DNA of 64,000 nucleotides from Ectothiorhodospira mobilis (GTDB lineage Bacteria > Pseudomonadota > Gammaproteobacteria > Ectothiorhodospirales > Ectothiorhodospiraceae), in the NCBI RefSeq assembly GCF_900114895.1, contig NZ_FOUO01000005.1:124001-188000 (forward strand), written 5' to 3'. The notes beneath the pieces are model-generated. The model did no database searches and had not been told where the DNA came from. It saw only the letters and a list, made by a program, of their open reading frames with translations. The translations under genes were made by a program, and so were the position numbers. Positions 36,864 to 45,380 of this stretch are shown piece after piece. Position 1 is the first letter of the stretch. Each line of letters starts with the position of its first letter.

Positions 36864-37555
36864 GGCAGCACCCGCTCGGGGTCGTCCCCGTCCCGCAGGC
36901 GCTGCTCCAGGGCCCCGAAGGCCCGGGGCGGCACGTAGTGCAGGACATCCCGCCCCTCCCTGGCCAGGTACAGGGCAAGGCCCTGTTCGGGATAGAGGAA
37001 ATAGCGCCCGTCCCGGGCCGGGAGGCGGGACTCCGGATCGCCGAAGCGCCGCCCCACGGTGTCCTCGCTGTAGCGGGCCCGCGGGGCGTAGATCAACTCC
37101 GCCACCGGCAGCGCCATGGCCGCGTCGACCTCACCCTGCGGCAAGGGCAGCCGCCGGTCCCCACCGGAGGGGACCCCGTTGCCCGCCGCCCACGAAGAGG
37201 TCTCGGGGGCGTCCAGACGCGCCACCAGATCCACCAGGAACGGCCCCAGGGTAACCCCCTCGAAGATGGCCTCCAGGCGCCGTCCCCCTTCGGGGGAACC
37301 GACCCATTCCAGCCGGGGCCGGGCCCGCAGGCGATCGGAAAGGTTTTTCAATGGCGTCTCCCCCAAAGTCACGCCAAAGACCCGGGAACCGCCGCCGGGC
37401 AGGACCTCCACCTCCCAGGGGAGGTTCTCGTGCACCGGGCTGGAAGGGGGCGCCGTCAGCCAATAGGACAGGCCGAAGAAGGGGATGGCCAGGGCCAGGA
37501 AGACGATGATGTTGCGTAGGATCATGAACGGGACCGTTGGCGGAGAATCCGCCAT
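36860..37555 (-). CDS. Membrane-anchored protein of unknown function
   Basis: 231 residues. One N-terminal hydrophobic segment (about 11-33, [20 protein letters not shown]) anchors a periplasmic domain. That domain has [20 protein letters not shown], reminiscent of small-ligand or PASTA-like repeats but not assignable. Asn/Arg/Glu charge pairs dominate. The ATG at 37555 is used; one ten codons in (MILRN) is plausible. It overlaps ycgN by 4 nt, so the pair is likely translated together. Confidence 0.75.
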   Translation of the reverse strand: MADSPPTVPFMILRNIIVFLALAIPFFGLSYWLTAPPSSPVHENLPWEVEVLPGGGSRVFGVTLGETPLKNLSDRLRARPRLEWVGSPEGGRRLEAIFEGVTLGPFLVDLVARLDAPETSSWAAGNGVPSGGDRRLPLPQGEVDAAMALPVAELIYAPRARYSEDTVGRRFGDPESRLPARDGRYFLYPEQGLALYLAREGRDVLHYVPPRAFGALEQRLRDGDDPERVLP

Positions 37556-37660
37556 CCATTAGAACATTTCGCACCGCTCCACGGCACGCCCCGCCGCACG
37601 CAGTCCCCCATGGCTGCAGGAGCGGCGCCGGTCTTCTATACTTGAATCAGGTACTGATCC

Positions 37661-37903
37661 ATGAGCAGCCCCATGACCCTCTCGCCTGCATCCGGCTCCG
37701 CCCTGTCCGGCATCCACACCGGCCTGCAGCACCTGCGCGGCGTCGCCGCCGAGATCGCCGGCACCGCCGTGGATCCCGTCGGCCGTGATCCGGCCCGCCC
37801 CCTGGTGGAACAGCGAATCCAGGCCCGCCAGGTGGAGGCCTCCGTGGAGGTGCTGGAGACGGAACAGCGCATGCTGGGCACACTCATCGACATGAAGGTC
37901 TGA
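37661..37903 (+). CDS. Mini flagellar-rod-like protein (N- and C-terminal rod motifs only)
   Basis: 80 residues. The start SGSALSGIHTGLQHLRGVAA and the end VEASVEVLETEQRMLGTLID echo the coiled-coil termini of flagellar rod/hook proteins (FlgC, FlgE, FlgG), but the whole central domain is absent. No flagellar genes are near. TATACT at 37637-37642 may be its -10. It is 17 bp upstream of the disordered-protein gene, so the two are likely co-transcribed. Function unknown; similar short proteins are sometimes labelled flagellar basal-body proteins. Confidence 0.75.
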   Translation: MSSPMTLSPASGSALSGIHTGLQHLRGVAAEIAGTAVDPVGRDPARPLVEQRIQARQVEASVEVLETEQRMLGTLIDMKV

Positions 37904-37920
37904 GGCAAGGAGTACACGCC

Positions 37921-38397
37921 ATGAACGTCAACCCCGGCATCCCCGTGATGAACCCCGCCATGCCCGCGGTGAGCAATCCCGTGCCCACACCGCCCACGGA
38001 CCGCATGGGCGGCGGCGGCACCTCCGCACCGGCGGAGACGGCGCGCGCGGTGGGCGACGCCCGCGAGACCGAACCCAACCGTCCGGACACCCCTCGGGAC
38101 CGGGCCACCGAGGCCCGGGCCGACCAGGCCATGCGGCCCCGGGACGAGGACGCGGCGGCCGGTCGCGCACGGGTCGACGCGGCCCGCACCCAGGAGGCCG
38201 AGCCCGCCGGCAACAACAACCCCGCCCCGGCGACGGCCAACGGCGAGACACAGGACGCGGCCGAGACTGACCCGCTGGGTCCACCCCAGGAAGCGGATAC
38301 CAACGCGCGCATGCGGGAGCGCCTGGATGCCCGCATGGAGACCTCGGTCAACACCACGGGTAACCGTGGCGGCGAGGCCCTGGACGAGATGGTCTGA
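37921..38397 (+). CDS. Predicted disordered acidic/Pro-Ala-rich protein
   Basis: 158 residues of Pro, Ala, Asn, Arg, Asp and Glu with no hydrophobic core, signal peptide or cysteine. NPGIPVMNPAMPAVSNPVP opens it, charged stretches follow (RDRATEARADQAMRPRDEDA) and MRERLDARMETSVNTTGNRG closes it. AGGAG lies 8 nt before the ATG. The pairing with the rod-like protein suggests a joint function, but no domain is recognised. Confidence 0.7.
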   Translation: MNVNPGIPVMNPAMPAVSNPVPTPPTDRMGGGGTSAPAETARAVGDARETEPNRPDTPRDRATEARADQAMRPRDEDAAAGRARVDAARTQEAEPAGNNNPAPATANGETQDAAETDPLGPPQEADTNARMRERLDARMETSVNTTGNRGGEALDEMV

Positions 38398-38588
38398 GCC
38401 CGCGCCAAACCGGTTCCCTCCCCATCCGCCCGCCGGGATCCCCTTCCCGGCGGGCGGTTGTCGTTGTGGCCCGCCCCCGCGGGGGGCAACCCCACTTTAG
38501 ACAGGGGCATGGACCGGGACTACAATCACCAGCGACCCACCGGGGATCCGGACCGAGAAGAATCCACCAACAACCACGGGCGAGAGAC

Positions 38589-39263
38589 ATGCGCATCCCT
38601 TACACGCTTTGGGCTCCCATCTATGACCGCTTCGTCGAGAAACCCACCCAAGAGGCACGACGCAACAGTCTGCAACGATTGGGGGACGTGGAGGGCATGG
38701 AGATCCTCATCTGCGGCGTGGGTACGGGTCTGGACCTGCCCCATCTACCACAGGGGGCCACCTACCGGGGCGTGGACCTGACCCCGGCGATGCTGGCCAA
38801 GGCCCGCGAGCGGGCCGAGGCCCTGGGTATGGACATCGACCTGCAGGAGGCCGACGCCAAGGCCCTGCCCTTCGAGGACGGGCGCTTTGACGTGGTGATC
38901 CTGCACAGCCTCCTGGCCGCCTGCGGCAAGCCCGAGAAGGCCCTGGCGGAGGCCGCGCGGGTGACCCGACCCGGCGGACGCCTGCTCATCCTGGACAAGT
39001 TCCTCAAGCCCGGCGAGAGCGCCCCCCTGCGCCGCCTGCTGGGGGTGGTCACCGGCCCCCTGGCCAGCCGCACCGACCTGGTCTTCGAATCCCTCATGCG
39101 CCGGCACAAGGACCTGAAGGTGGTGGAGAACAGCCCCGCCCTGCTGCGCGGCTGGTTCCGCCACATCGTGCTGGAGAAGGCGCAGGAGGAGGCGGTCGCC
39201 ACACCGCCCCGGCAGCAGCCCGAGGCGACCGAGGAGGCCCCCGCCCCCGAAAGCGGCGCCTGA
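38589..39263 (+). CDS. Class I SAM-dependent methyltransferase
   Basis: 224 residues. The opening MRIPYTLWAPIYDRFVEKPT, glycine loop ILICGVGTGLDLPHLPQG, motif II (DLQEADAKALPFEDGRFD) and RPGGRLLILDKFL are the standard Rossmann methyltransferase set, closest in feel to the UbiE/PmtA-type enzymes. Substrate not determinable; a lipid or quinone is possible. The tail (TPPRQQPEATEEAPAPESGA) is disordered. Its stop shares a base with the apaH start (TGATG). Confidence 0.87.
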   Translation: MRIPYTLWAPIYDRFVEKPTQEARRNSLQRLGDVEGMEILICGVGTGLDLPHLPQGATYRGVDLTPAMLAKARERAEALGMDIDLQEADAKALPFEDGRFDVVILHSLLAACGKPEKALAEAARVTRPGGRLLILDKFLKPGESAPLRRLLGVVTGPLASRTDLVFESLMRRHKDLKVVENSPALLRGWFRHIVLEKAQEEAVATPPRQQPEATEEAPAPESGA

Positions 39264-40093
39264 TGGCCCTCTATGCCGTCGGAGACCTCCAGGGCTGCCT
39301 GGATCCGCTGAAGCAACTGCTGGACCGGGTCCGCTTCGACCCGGCACAGGACCGGCTGTGGCTCGTGGGGGACCTGGTAAACCGCGGGCCCCAGTCCCTG
39401 GAATGCCTGCGCTTCGTACGCGATCTGGGGTCGGCCGCCACCTGTGTCCTGGGCAACCACGACCTGCACCTGCTGGCGGTACACGCCGGACTGCACCGGG
39501 TGCGCCGCAAGGACACCCTGACGCCGGTGCTGCAGGCCGGGGATCGGGACGAACTCATGGACTGGCTGCGCCACCGTCCCATCCTGCACCACGACGCCCA
39601 GGCCGGCTGGACCCTGGTACATGCCGGGCTGACCCCCCAGTGGGATCGGGCCACCGCCCTGGCCTGCGCCCAGGAGTTCCACACGGTGATGCGGGGCCCC
39701 CAGGGCCTGGACCTGCTGCGACGCATGTACGGGGACGAGCCGGACCGCTGGGATCCGGGGCTCCAGGGCTGGCCGCGGCTGCGCTTCATCACCAATGCCT
39801 TCACCCGGCTGCGCTACTGCACCCGGGACGGGCGCATGGACATGGAGCACAAGTCGGCCCCCGCACAGGCACCGCCCCATCTCATCCCCTGGTACGCCCA
39901 TCCCGAACGGGCCACCCGCGGCGAGCGCATCGTCTTCGGCCACTGGTCCACCCTGGGATGCCACCGGGGGGACGGCGTCCTCTCCCTGGACACGGGCTGT
40001 GTCTGGGGGGCGCACATGACCCTGGCGCGCCTGGACACCCCCGAACCCGAAATCATCCAGGTCCCCTGCCGGGGGCATCAGCGCCCCGGCTAA
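39263..40093 (+). CDS. apaH: Diadenosine tetraphosphatase ApaH
   Basis: 276 residues. The metallophosphatase motifs are all visible: YAVGDLQGC, LVGDLVNRGP, LGNHDLH, VHAGLTPQWD and FGHWSTLGC. It splits Ap4A into two ADP and removes Ap4A-type RNA caps. Translationally coupled to the methyltransferase. In E. coli it is with ksgA/apaG instead, so the neighbourhood differs. Confidence 0.96.
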   Translation: MALYAVGDLQGCLDPLKQLLDRVRFDPAQDRLWLVGDLVNRGPQSLECLRFVRDLGSAATCVLGNHDLHLLAVHAGLHRVRRKDTLTPVLQAGDRDELMDWLRHRPILHHDAQAGWTLVHAGLTPQWDRATALACAQEFHTVMRGPQGLDLLRRMYGDEPDRWDPGLQGWPRLRFITNAFTRLRYCTRDGRMDMEHKSAPAQAPPHLIPWYAHPERATRGERIVFGHWSTLGCHRGDGVLSLDTGCVWGAHMTLARLDTPEPEIIQVPCRGHQRPG

Positions 40094-40097
40094 GGCC

Positions 40098-40847
40098 TCA
40101 CTCCCCGCCGCAGACCCCCCGGGCCACCGCCGCCTGCGCCTCCCGGGCCAGGGCGCGGGGCTCCCGCTGCGCGGCCGCAAGCGGCGGACTGAAGATCAGG
40201 TCCACCTCCAGACCGGGTTCCCCCAGGATGCGCAGGGCGTGACGCAGGAAGTGCTCGCCGCCCACGAACGGCGCCGCCCCGGGGCGCCCGTCCGGCCGCA
40301 GATGGTAACGCAGGGCCACCGGCTGCACCGGGCATCCGGCCCGCCGTGCGGCGGCGAACAGTCGGTGATGAAAGCGGCGCACCGTGGTGCCGTCCGTGGT
40401 GGTCCCCTCGGGGAAGACCAGCACCGTCCCGCCCCGACCCAATTGCTCCGCCATGGCCCGGGTGACCGCCTCGGCCGCCCCGTGCTCCCCGCGGCGGATG
40501 AACAGGGTGGCGTTGAAGCGGGCCAGCCAGCCGATCACCGGCCAGTGGCGCACCTCGGACTTGGACAGGAAACCCGCCGGGGCATGGGCCCCGATCACGG
40601 GGATGTCCAGCCAGGAGACGTGGTTGGCCACCATGAGGACAGGCCCCTCCACGGGTCGCCCCGAGACATGGATGCGCACCCCGAGGATGCGGCACAGGCC
40701 GCGGTACCAGGCCATGATCACCCGCCGGAAACGGGGCGTGGGCAACCCGGAGGGATCGCGGCGGCCCAGGGCCAGGGTGGCCAGGACCGCCAGCAGCAGA
40801 TGCAGAAGCAACACGGGCAGGCGGATGAATCGTCTGAGATGGGACAT
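40098..40847 (-). CDS. 1-acyl-sn-glycerol-3-phosphate acyltransferase family protein
   Basis: 249 residues. The N-terminal hydrophobic stretch (LLLHLLLAVLATLAL) precedes the PlsC signatures NHVSWLDIP, GFLSKSEVRHWPVIG and FPEGTTTDGTTV. It probably makes phosphatidic acid or acylates another lysophospholipid. GAGG precedes the ATG. Convergent with apaH (4 bp between stops). Confidence 0.92.
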   Translation of the reverse strand: MSHLRRFIRLPVLLLHLLLAVLATLALGRRDPSGLPTPRFRRVIMAWYRGLCRILGVRIHVSGRPVEGPVLMVANHVSWLDIPVIGAHAPAGFLSKSEVRHWPVIGWLARFNATLFIRRGEHGAAEAVTRAMAEQLGRGGTVLVFPEGTTTDGTTVRRFHHRLFAAARRAGCPVQPVALRYHLRPDGRPGAAPFVGGEHFLRHALRILGEPGLEVDLIFSPPLAAAQREPRALAREAQAAVARGVCGGE

Positions 40848-40923
40848 GGCCTCGATGGCGATGGGGATGTCCCGCGTTTATACTCAAGGCCACCCCCTGG
40901 ATGCCACTCCCCCACAGGTTCGC

Positions 40924-41451
40924 ATGCATCTCATCCCCCTGCGCCGACACCCCGTAGCCATGCTCGCCGCCCTGCTGGCGCTGGGCCTCGCCGGCTGCCT
41001 TGGGGCCTCGCAGCAGGAGATGCAGGCGCCGCCCCGGGTCCAGGCCCTCACCGCTGGCGACCATTGCGGCCGGGAATCCCCCATGCCCGCCGCGGAGGTG
41101 ATCGCCGATGCGGACACCCTGGAGCGGGTGCTGGCACGCACCGGACTGCGCCTCCCCAAGGCCGAGCGGCCCGACCTGCGCCGCCACTGGCTGCTGCTGG
41201 TGCATCAGGGGCGACGCCCCACCCTGGGCTACGGCGTGGAACTGGCCGATCCCCCCCTGCTCCCCACCCCGGACGGCCATGTGTTGCAACTCCGGGCCCG
41301 GTCCCCGCAAGCGGGGGCCGCCGTGGGCCAGGCCATCACCAGCCCCTGCCTGCTGCTGCAACTGCCCCGCAGCGGACTCCACGGCCCCCTGCAGATCCAG
41401 GACCAGACGGGGGACACCTGGGCCACGGTGCAGCCCCCGGGTGCCTGGTGA
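40924..41451 (+). CDS. Lipoprotein with PrcB-like C-terminal domain
   Basis: 175 residues. A lipoprotein signal (LAALLALGLAGC, with Cys as first mature residue) marks export and lipidation. The mature part (DADTLERVLARTGLRLPKAE, LLVHQGRRPTLGYGVEL) matches the protease-complex PrcB domain, whose function is poorly known. The ATG is preceded by a possible -10 (TATACT, 40879-40884). It lies directly upstream of lgt, the lipoprotein acyltransferase that would process it. Confidence 0.8.
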   Translation: MHLIPLRRHPVAMLAALLALGLAGCLGASQQEMQAPPRVQALTAGDHCGRESPMPAAEVIADADTLERVLARTGLRLPKAERPDLRRHWLLLVHQGRRPTLGYGVELADPPLLPTPDGHVLQLRARSPQAGAAVGQAITSPCLLLQLPRSGLHGPLQIQDQTGDTWATVQPPGAW

Positions 41452-41484
41452 GCCCCGGGAGAATCACGTAGAATCCGCCTTCCC

Positions 41485-42288
41485 ATGTCTGCTTACCCCA
41501 CCCATCCCTTCCTCGACCCCGTGGCCATCGAGATCGGCCCTCTGGACATCCACTGGTACGGGATCATGTACCTGCTGGGCTTCGCCGCCTTCTGGGGCCT
41601 GGGGCGGCTGCGGGTGCGTCAGCCCTGGAGCCCGCTGACGGCGGAGCAGCTGGGGGACCTGCTGTTCTACGGCGTGCTGGGCGTACTCGCCGGCGGCCGC
41701 CTGGGGTATATGCTGTTCTACCAGTGGGATGCCCTGGCCGGGGACCCGCTGATGGTCGTGCGCATCTGGGAAGGGGGCATGAGCTTCCACGGCGGGCTGC
41801 TGGGCGTCCTGCTGGCCACGGGGCTCTATGCCCGCCACCAGGGGATCGGCTTTCTCCGGCTCACGGATTTCGTGGCCCCGCTGGTGCCCATCGGCCTGGG
41901 TCTGGGCCGCATCGGCAACTGGATCAACGGCGAGCTCTGGGGCAAGCCCACGGACCTGCCCTGGGCCATGGTCTTCCCCGCGGCGGACCTCCTGCCCCGC
42001 CACCCCAGCCAGCTCTACCAGGCCTTCCTGGAGGGCGCGGTGCTGTTCACCGTGCTCTGGCTCTTCACCCGCCGGCCGCGGCCCGCCGGGGCCGCTTCCG
42101 GGCTGTTCCTCACGGGCTACGGGCTGTTCCGCTTCATCATCGAATTCGTGCGCGAACCGGACGCCCACCTGGGCTACCTGGCCTTCGGCTGGCTGACCAT
42201 GGGCCAGCTCCTGAGCCTGCCCATGGTCCTGGCCGGTCTCGGCCTCATGGCCTGGGCCGGGCGCCGTAACCGGCCCCCGGAGGTGTAA
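41485..42288 (+). CDS. lgt: Prolipoprotein diacylglyceryl transferase
   Basis: 267 residues, seven hydrophobic segments. Signatures are [33 protein letters not shown] and [13 protein letters not shown]. It transfers diacylglycerol to the lipobox cysteine. TAGAAT (41469-41474) ends 10 nt before the ATG and there is no ribosome site, so a very short leader is possible. thyA starts 4 bp after its stop. Confidence 0.96.
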   Translation: MSAYPTHPFLDPVAIEIGPLDIHWYGIMYLLGFAAFWGLGRLRVRQPWSPLTAEQLGDLLFYGVLGVLAGGRLGYMLFYQWDALAGDPLMVVRIWEGGMSFHGGLLGVLLATGLYARHQGIGFLRLTDFVAPLVPIGLGLGRIGNWINGELWGKPTDLPWAMVFPAADLLPRHPSQLYQAFLEGAVLFTVLWLFTRRPRPAGAASGLFLTGYGLFRFIIEFVREPDAHLGYLAFGWLTMGQLLSLPMVLAGLGLMAWAGRRNRPPEV

Positions 42289-42291
42289 GCC

Positions 42292-43125
42292 GTGCGCCCC
42301 TACCTGGAACTGCTGCAGGAGATCCTGGACCACGGCACGGAGAAGGACGACCGCACCGGCACCGGCACCCGCTCCCTGTTCGGACGCCAGATCCGCTTCG
42401 ACCTGGCGGAGGGCTTCCCGGCCGTCACCACCAAGCGGCTGCACCTGAAGTCGGTGGTGCACGAGCTTTTGTGGTTCCTGCGGGGGGAGACCCATCTGGA
42501 CTATCTGCATACCCACGGGGTGAGCATCTGGGACGAATGGGCCACGGAGGACGGCGATCTCGGCCCCATCTACGGCCGCCAGTGGCGCTCCTGGCCGGCC
42601 CCAGACGGGCGCAGTATCGACCAGATGCGGGAGCTGGTGGAGCAGATCCGCAACCGCCCCGATTCCCGCCGGCTGGTGGTGAGCGCCTGGAACGTGGCGG
42701 ACCTGCCGGACGAGTCCCGCTCCCCCGTGGAGAACGCCCGCGCGGGGCGCATGGCCCTGGCCCCCTGCCATTGCCTGTTCCAGTTCTACGTGGCCAACGG
42801 GCGCCTCTCCTGCCAGCTCTACCAGCGCAGCGCGGACATCTTCCTCGGCGTGCCCTTCAACATCGCCTCCTACGCCCTGCTCACCCACATGGTGACCCGG
42901 GTGACGGGGCTTGAGGCGGGCGAGTTCGTGCACACCTTCGGCGACGTGCACCTGTACCGCAACCATCTGCAGCAGGCCCGGGAGCAGCTCGCCCGGGCGC
43001 CCTTCCCTCTGCCGCGGCTGTGGCTGAACCCGCAGGTGGACGACCTGTTCGCCTTCCGCTTCGAGGACATCCGCCTGGAAGGCTACCGCAGCCATCCCCC
43101 CATCAAGGCACCCATCGCCGTATGA
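42292..43125 (+). CDS. thyA: Thymidylate synthase
   Basis: 277 residues, GTG start ([20 protein letters not shown]). It methylates dUMP with methylene-THF. Motifs are [16 protein letters not shown], the catalytic Cys in [35 protein letters not shown] and [24 protein letters not shown] precedes the GTG. It is translationally coupled to folA (ATGA). Confidence 0.97.
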   Translation: MRPYLELLQEILDHGTEKDDRTGTGTRSLFGRQIRFDLAEGFPAVTTKRLHLKSVVHELLWFLRGETHLDYLHTHGVSIWDEWATEDGDLGPIYGRQWRSWPAPDGRSIDQMRELVEQIRNRPDSRRLVVSAWNVADLPDESRSPVENARAGRMALAPCHCLFQFYVANGRLSCQLYQRSADIFLGVPFNIASYALLTHMVTRVTGLEAGEFVHTFGDVHLYRNHLQQAREQLARAPFPLPRLWLNPQVDDLFAFRFEDIRLEGYRSHPPIKAPIAV

Positions 43126-43619
43126 ACGCCCCCGAACCCCTGCTCACCGTGGTGGTGGCCATGGACCGTAACCGCCTCATCGGGGCGGCGGGTGGCCTGC
43201 CCTGGCACCTGCCGGCGGACCTGGCCCATTTCAAGCGCCTCACCCTGGACGGGACCCTGCTCATGGGGCGGCGCACCTTCGAATCCATCGGCCGCCCCCT
43301 GCCCCGGCGGCGCAGCATCGTGGTCAGCCGGGACCCGGACTACCGCGCCGAGGGCTGCACCGTGGTGTCCTCCCCCGAGGCGGGGATCGCAGCGGCGGCG
43401 CCCGCGGCGGAGGTCTTCCTCATCGGCGGCGCCGACCTCTTCGCCCAGCTGCTGCCCCGCTGCCGCCGCATCCAGCTGACGGAGATCCACCACGCCTTCG
43501 AAGGGGACACCTGGATGCCCCCCTTCGGCCCCGGCTGGCGGGAAACCGCCCGCGCATCCCATGCCGCGGACGCAGGCAACCCCTACCCCTACAGCTTCGT
43601 CACCCTGGAGCGGGACTGA
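43122..43619 (+). CDS. folA: Dihydrofolate reductase
   Basis: 165 residues from [20 protein letters not shown]. It regenerates THF oxidised by Thy[37 protein letters not shown] and [13 protein letters not shown] are typical. The start overlaps the thyA stop, and the longer frame upstream lies within thyA. lgt-thyA-folA form one operon. Confidence 0.96.
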   Translation: MNAPEPLLTVVVAMDRNRLIGAAGGLPWHLPADLAHFKRLTLDGTLLMGRRTFESIGRPLPRRRSIVVSRDPDYRAEGCTVVSSPEAGIAAAAPAAEVFLIGGADLFAQLLPRCRRIQLTEIHHAFEGDTWMPPFGPGWRETARASHAADAGNPYPYSFVTLERD

Positions 43620-43633
43620 CGCCCCGGGCGGGC

Positions 43634-44455
43634 TCACCCCTCAGCGCGTCCCGCTTCCCCACGACGCCGCATCCAGTCCACCGGTACGGCCAGCATCAGC
43701 AGGAAGATCCCCGCCGCCGCCACCACGATGGAGGGCCCTGCGGGGGTGTCCCACTGCCAGGACCCCCAGAGCCCCGCCGTCACCGCCAGGCAGCCCAGGA
43801 GTGAGGCCAGGGCCGCCATCTGTTCCGGGGTGCGGGACAGCCGCCGGGCCGCGGCGGCGGGGATGATCATCAGGGAGGTGATGAGCAGCACCCCCACCAC
43901 CTTCATGGCCACGGCGATGACCAGGGCGATGAGCATCATGAAGGCGATGCCCACCGCCGTCACCGGCACCCCTTCCACCCGGGCCAGGTCCTCGTGCACC
44001 GTGGCCGACAGCAGCGGACGCCAGATCCCCACCAGGGCCAGCAGGGCCACCGCGCCGCCCCCCAGGATCCACCACAGGTCCACCCAGGACACCGCCAGGA
44101 TGTCCCCGAAGAGATAGGCCATCAGGTCGATGCGCACCGTCTCCAGGAAGGCGATGGCCACCAGCCCCAAAGACAGGGCGCTGTGGGCCAGGATGCCCAG
44201 GAGGGTGTCCGAGGCCAGCCGGCGCTGGCGCTGCAGCACCACCAGGGCCGCCGCCAGGGCCATGCACACCAGGATCACCGACAGGTTCACGCTGATGCCC
44301 ATGAGAAAGCCCAGGGCCACCCCCAGCAGGGCCGAGTGGGCCAGGGTGTCCCCGAAATAGGCCATGCGCCGCCACACCATGAACGAGCCCAGGGGACCCG
44401 CCACCAGGGCCACCATCAATCCGCCCAGCAGGGCCCGGAGGATGAAGGCGTCCAT
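43634..44455 (-). CDS. znuB: Zinc ABC transporter permease ZnuB
   Basis: 273 residues, about eight membrane segments. GPLGSFMVWRRMAYFGDTLA and HSALLGVALGF are ABC-3 family signatures, and VGVLLITSLMIIPAAAAR is near the C-terminus. GGAGG lies 7 nt before the chosen ATG; an ATG two codons earlier is too close to it. It follows znuC by 13 bp. Confidence 0.95.
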   Translation of the reverse strand: MDAFILRALLGGLMVALVAGPLGSFMVWRRMAYFGDTLAHSALLGVALGFLMGISVNLSVILVCMALAAALVVLQRQRRLASDTLLGILAHSALSLGLVAIAFLETVRIDLMAYLFGDILAVSWVDLWWILGGGAVALLALVGIWRPLLSATVHEDLARVEGVPVTAVGIAFMMLIALVIAVAMKVVGVLLITSLMIIPAAAARRLSRTPEQMAALASLLGCLAVTAGLWGSWQWDTPAGPSIVVAAAGIFLLMLAVPVDWMRRRGEAGRAEG

Positions 44456-44468
44456 GGGCATACCTCCG

Positions 44469-45293
44469 TCAGTCGTCGTTGCCGTCACCGTGGACCGGCG
44501 CCCCTTCCGGGGCGGATTCGGGGATGACATTGCCCCGCAGGTCGTGGTGGTGATCGTGATGATGGGGATAGAAGGCCACCCCGGGGGGCATGGAATCACC
44601 GAAGAGGCGGCGGTAGGCCGGATCCCGGCTCACCGCCTCGGGGTGCCCCGTGCAGCAGACGTGGCGGTTCAGGCACACCACCGAATCCGCCGCCGCCATC
44701 ACCAGGTGCAGCTCGTGGGAGACCATCAACACCCCGCAGCCGTAGCGGTCCCGCAGGGAGGCGATGAGCTGGAAGACCTCCCCCTGGCCGGACACGTCCA
44801 CCCCCTGGGCCGGCTCGTCCAGCACCAGCAGATGGGGTTCCCGCAACAGGGCCCGGGCCAGCAGGATGCGCTGCATCTCCCCGCCGGAGACGGACTGTAC
44901 GGGCTGATCCAGGAGCCAGCCCACCCCCACCTCCCGCAGCGCGGCCTGCAGCCGCTCCCGGGGGACGCGCCGCCCCAGGGAGAGGAAGCGGCGCACGGTG
45001 ATGGGCAGGATCTCGTCCACCGCGATGCGCTGGGGCATATAGCCGATGCGCAGCCCCCGGCGCCGGTGCACCACCCCCTCCGTGGGCGGCACCAGCCCCA
45101 GCAGGACCCGCAGCAGCGAGGTCTTGCCGGCGCCGTTGGGACCGATCAGGGTGGTGATCTGCCCGGGCTCGATGCGCAGGTCCACGTCCCGAAGGATGCG
45201 CCGCCCCCCCAGGACCAGGCCCACGCCGCGGGCCTCCATGAGGCTGGACAGTGGCTGCGAAGACGGGCTCTTCTGATTCGTTGCAAACAGCAC
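44469..45293 (-). CDS. znuC: Zinc ABC transporter ATP-binding protein ZnuC
   Basis: 274 residues from the GTG at 45293. This start is chosen because GGGAG lies 7 nt before it; the frame opens at another GTG (45323) and has an ATG at 45239. The ABC motifs are GPNGAGKTSL, SVSGGEMQRILLARAL (signature) and LLVLDEPAQGVD. The C-terminal tail FYPHHHDHHHDLRG is histidine-rich, a possible zinc sensor. A Zur box lies 41 bp upstream. Confidence 0.94.
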   Translation of the reverse strand: MLFATNQKSPSSQPLSSLMEARGVGLVLGGRRILRDVDLRIEPGQITTLIGPNGAGKTSLLRVLLGLVPPTEGVVHRRRGLRIGYMPQRIAVDEILPITVRRFLSLGRRVPRERLQAALREVGVGWLLDQPVQSVSGGEMQRILLARALLREPHLLVLDEPAQGVDVSGQGEVFQLIASLRDRYGCGVLMVSHELHLVMAAADSVVCLNRHVCCTGHPEAVSRDPAYRRLFGDSMPPGVAFYPHHHDHHHDLRGNVIPESAPEGAPVHGDGNDD

Positions 45294-45333
45294 GGCCGGA
45301 CTCCCATCGGCACCCGGTGTCACGTCGGAAAGA

Positions 45334-45348
45334 TGTTATATTATATCT
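45334..45348. promoter_or_regulatory. Zur box between znuC and znuA
   Basis: TGTTATATTATATCT matches the enteric Zur core TGTTATA-N-TATAACA except at one base in each right-half position pair. It lies in the divergent gap, 33 bp before znuA, so bound Zur could repress both directions when zinc is replete. Confidence 0.8.
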
Positions 45349-45380
45349 TTTCACCAGCCAACGGATCCCGGGAGGACCTC

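Noticed and set aside
41746-42270. Open frames overlapping lgt and thyA on the same strand
   Set aside because: Arg/Gly/Pro-rich shadows of lgt and thyA, which carry full family motifs.
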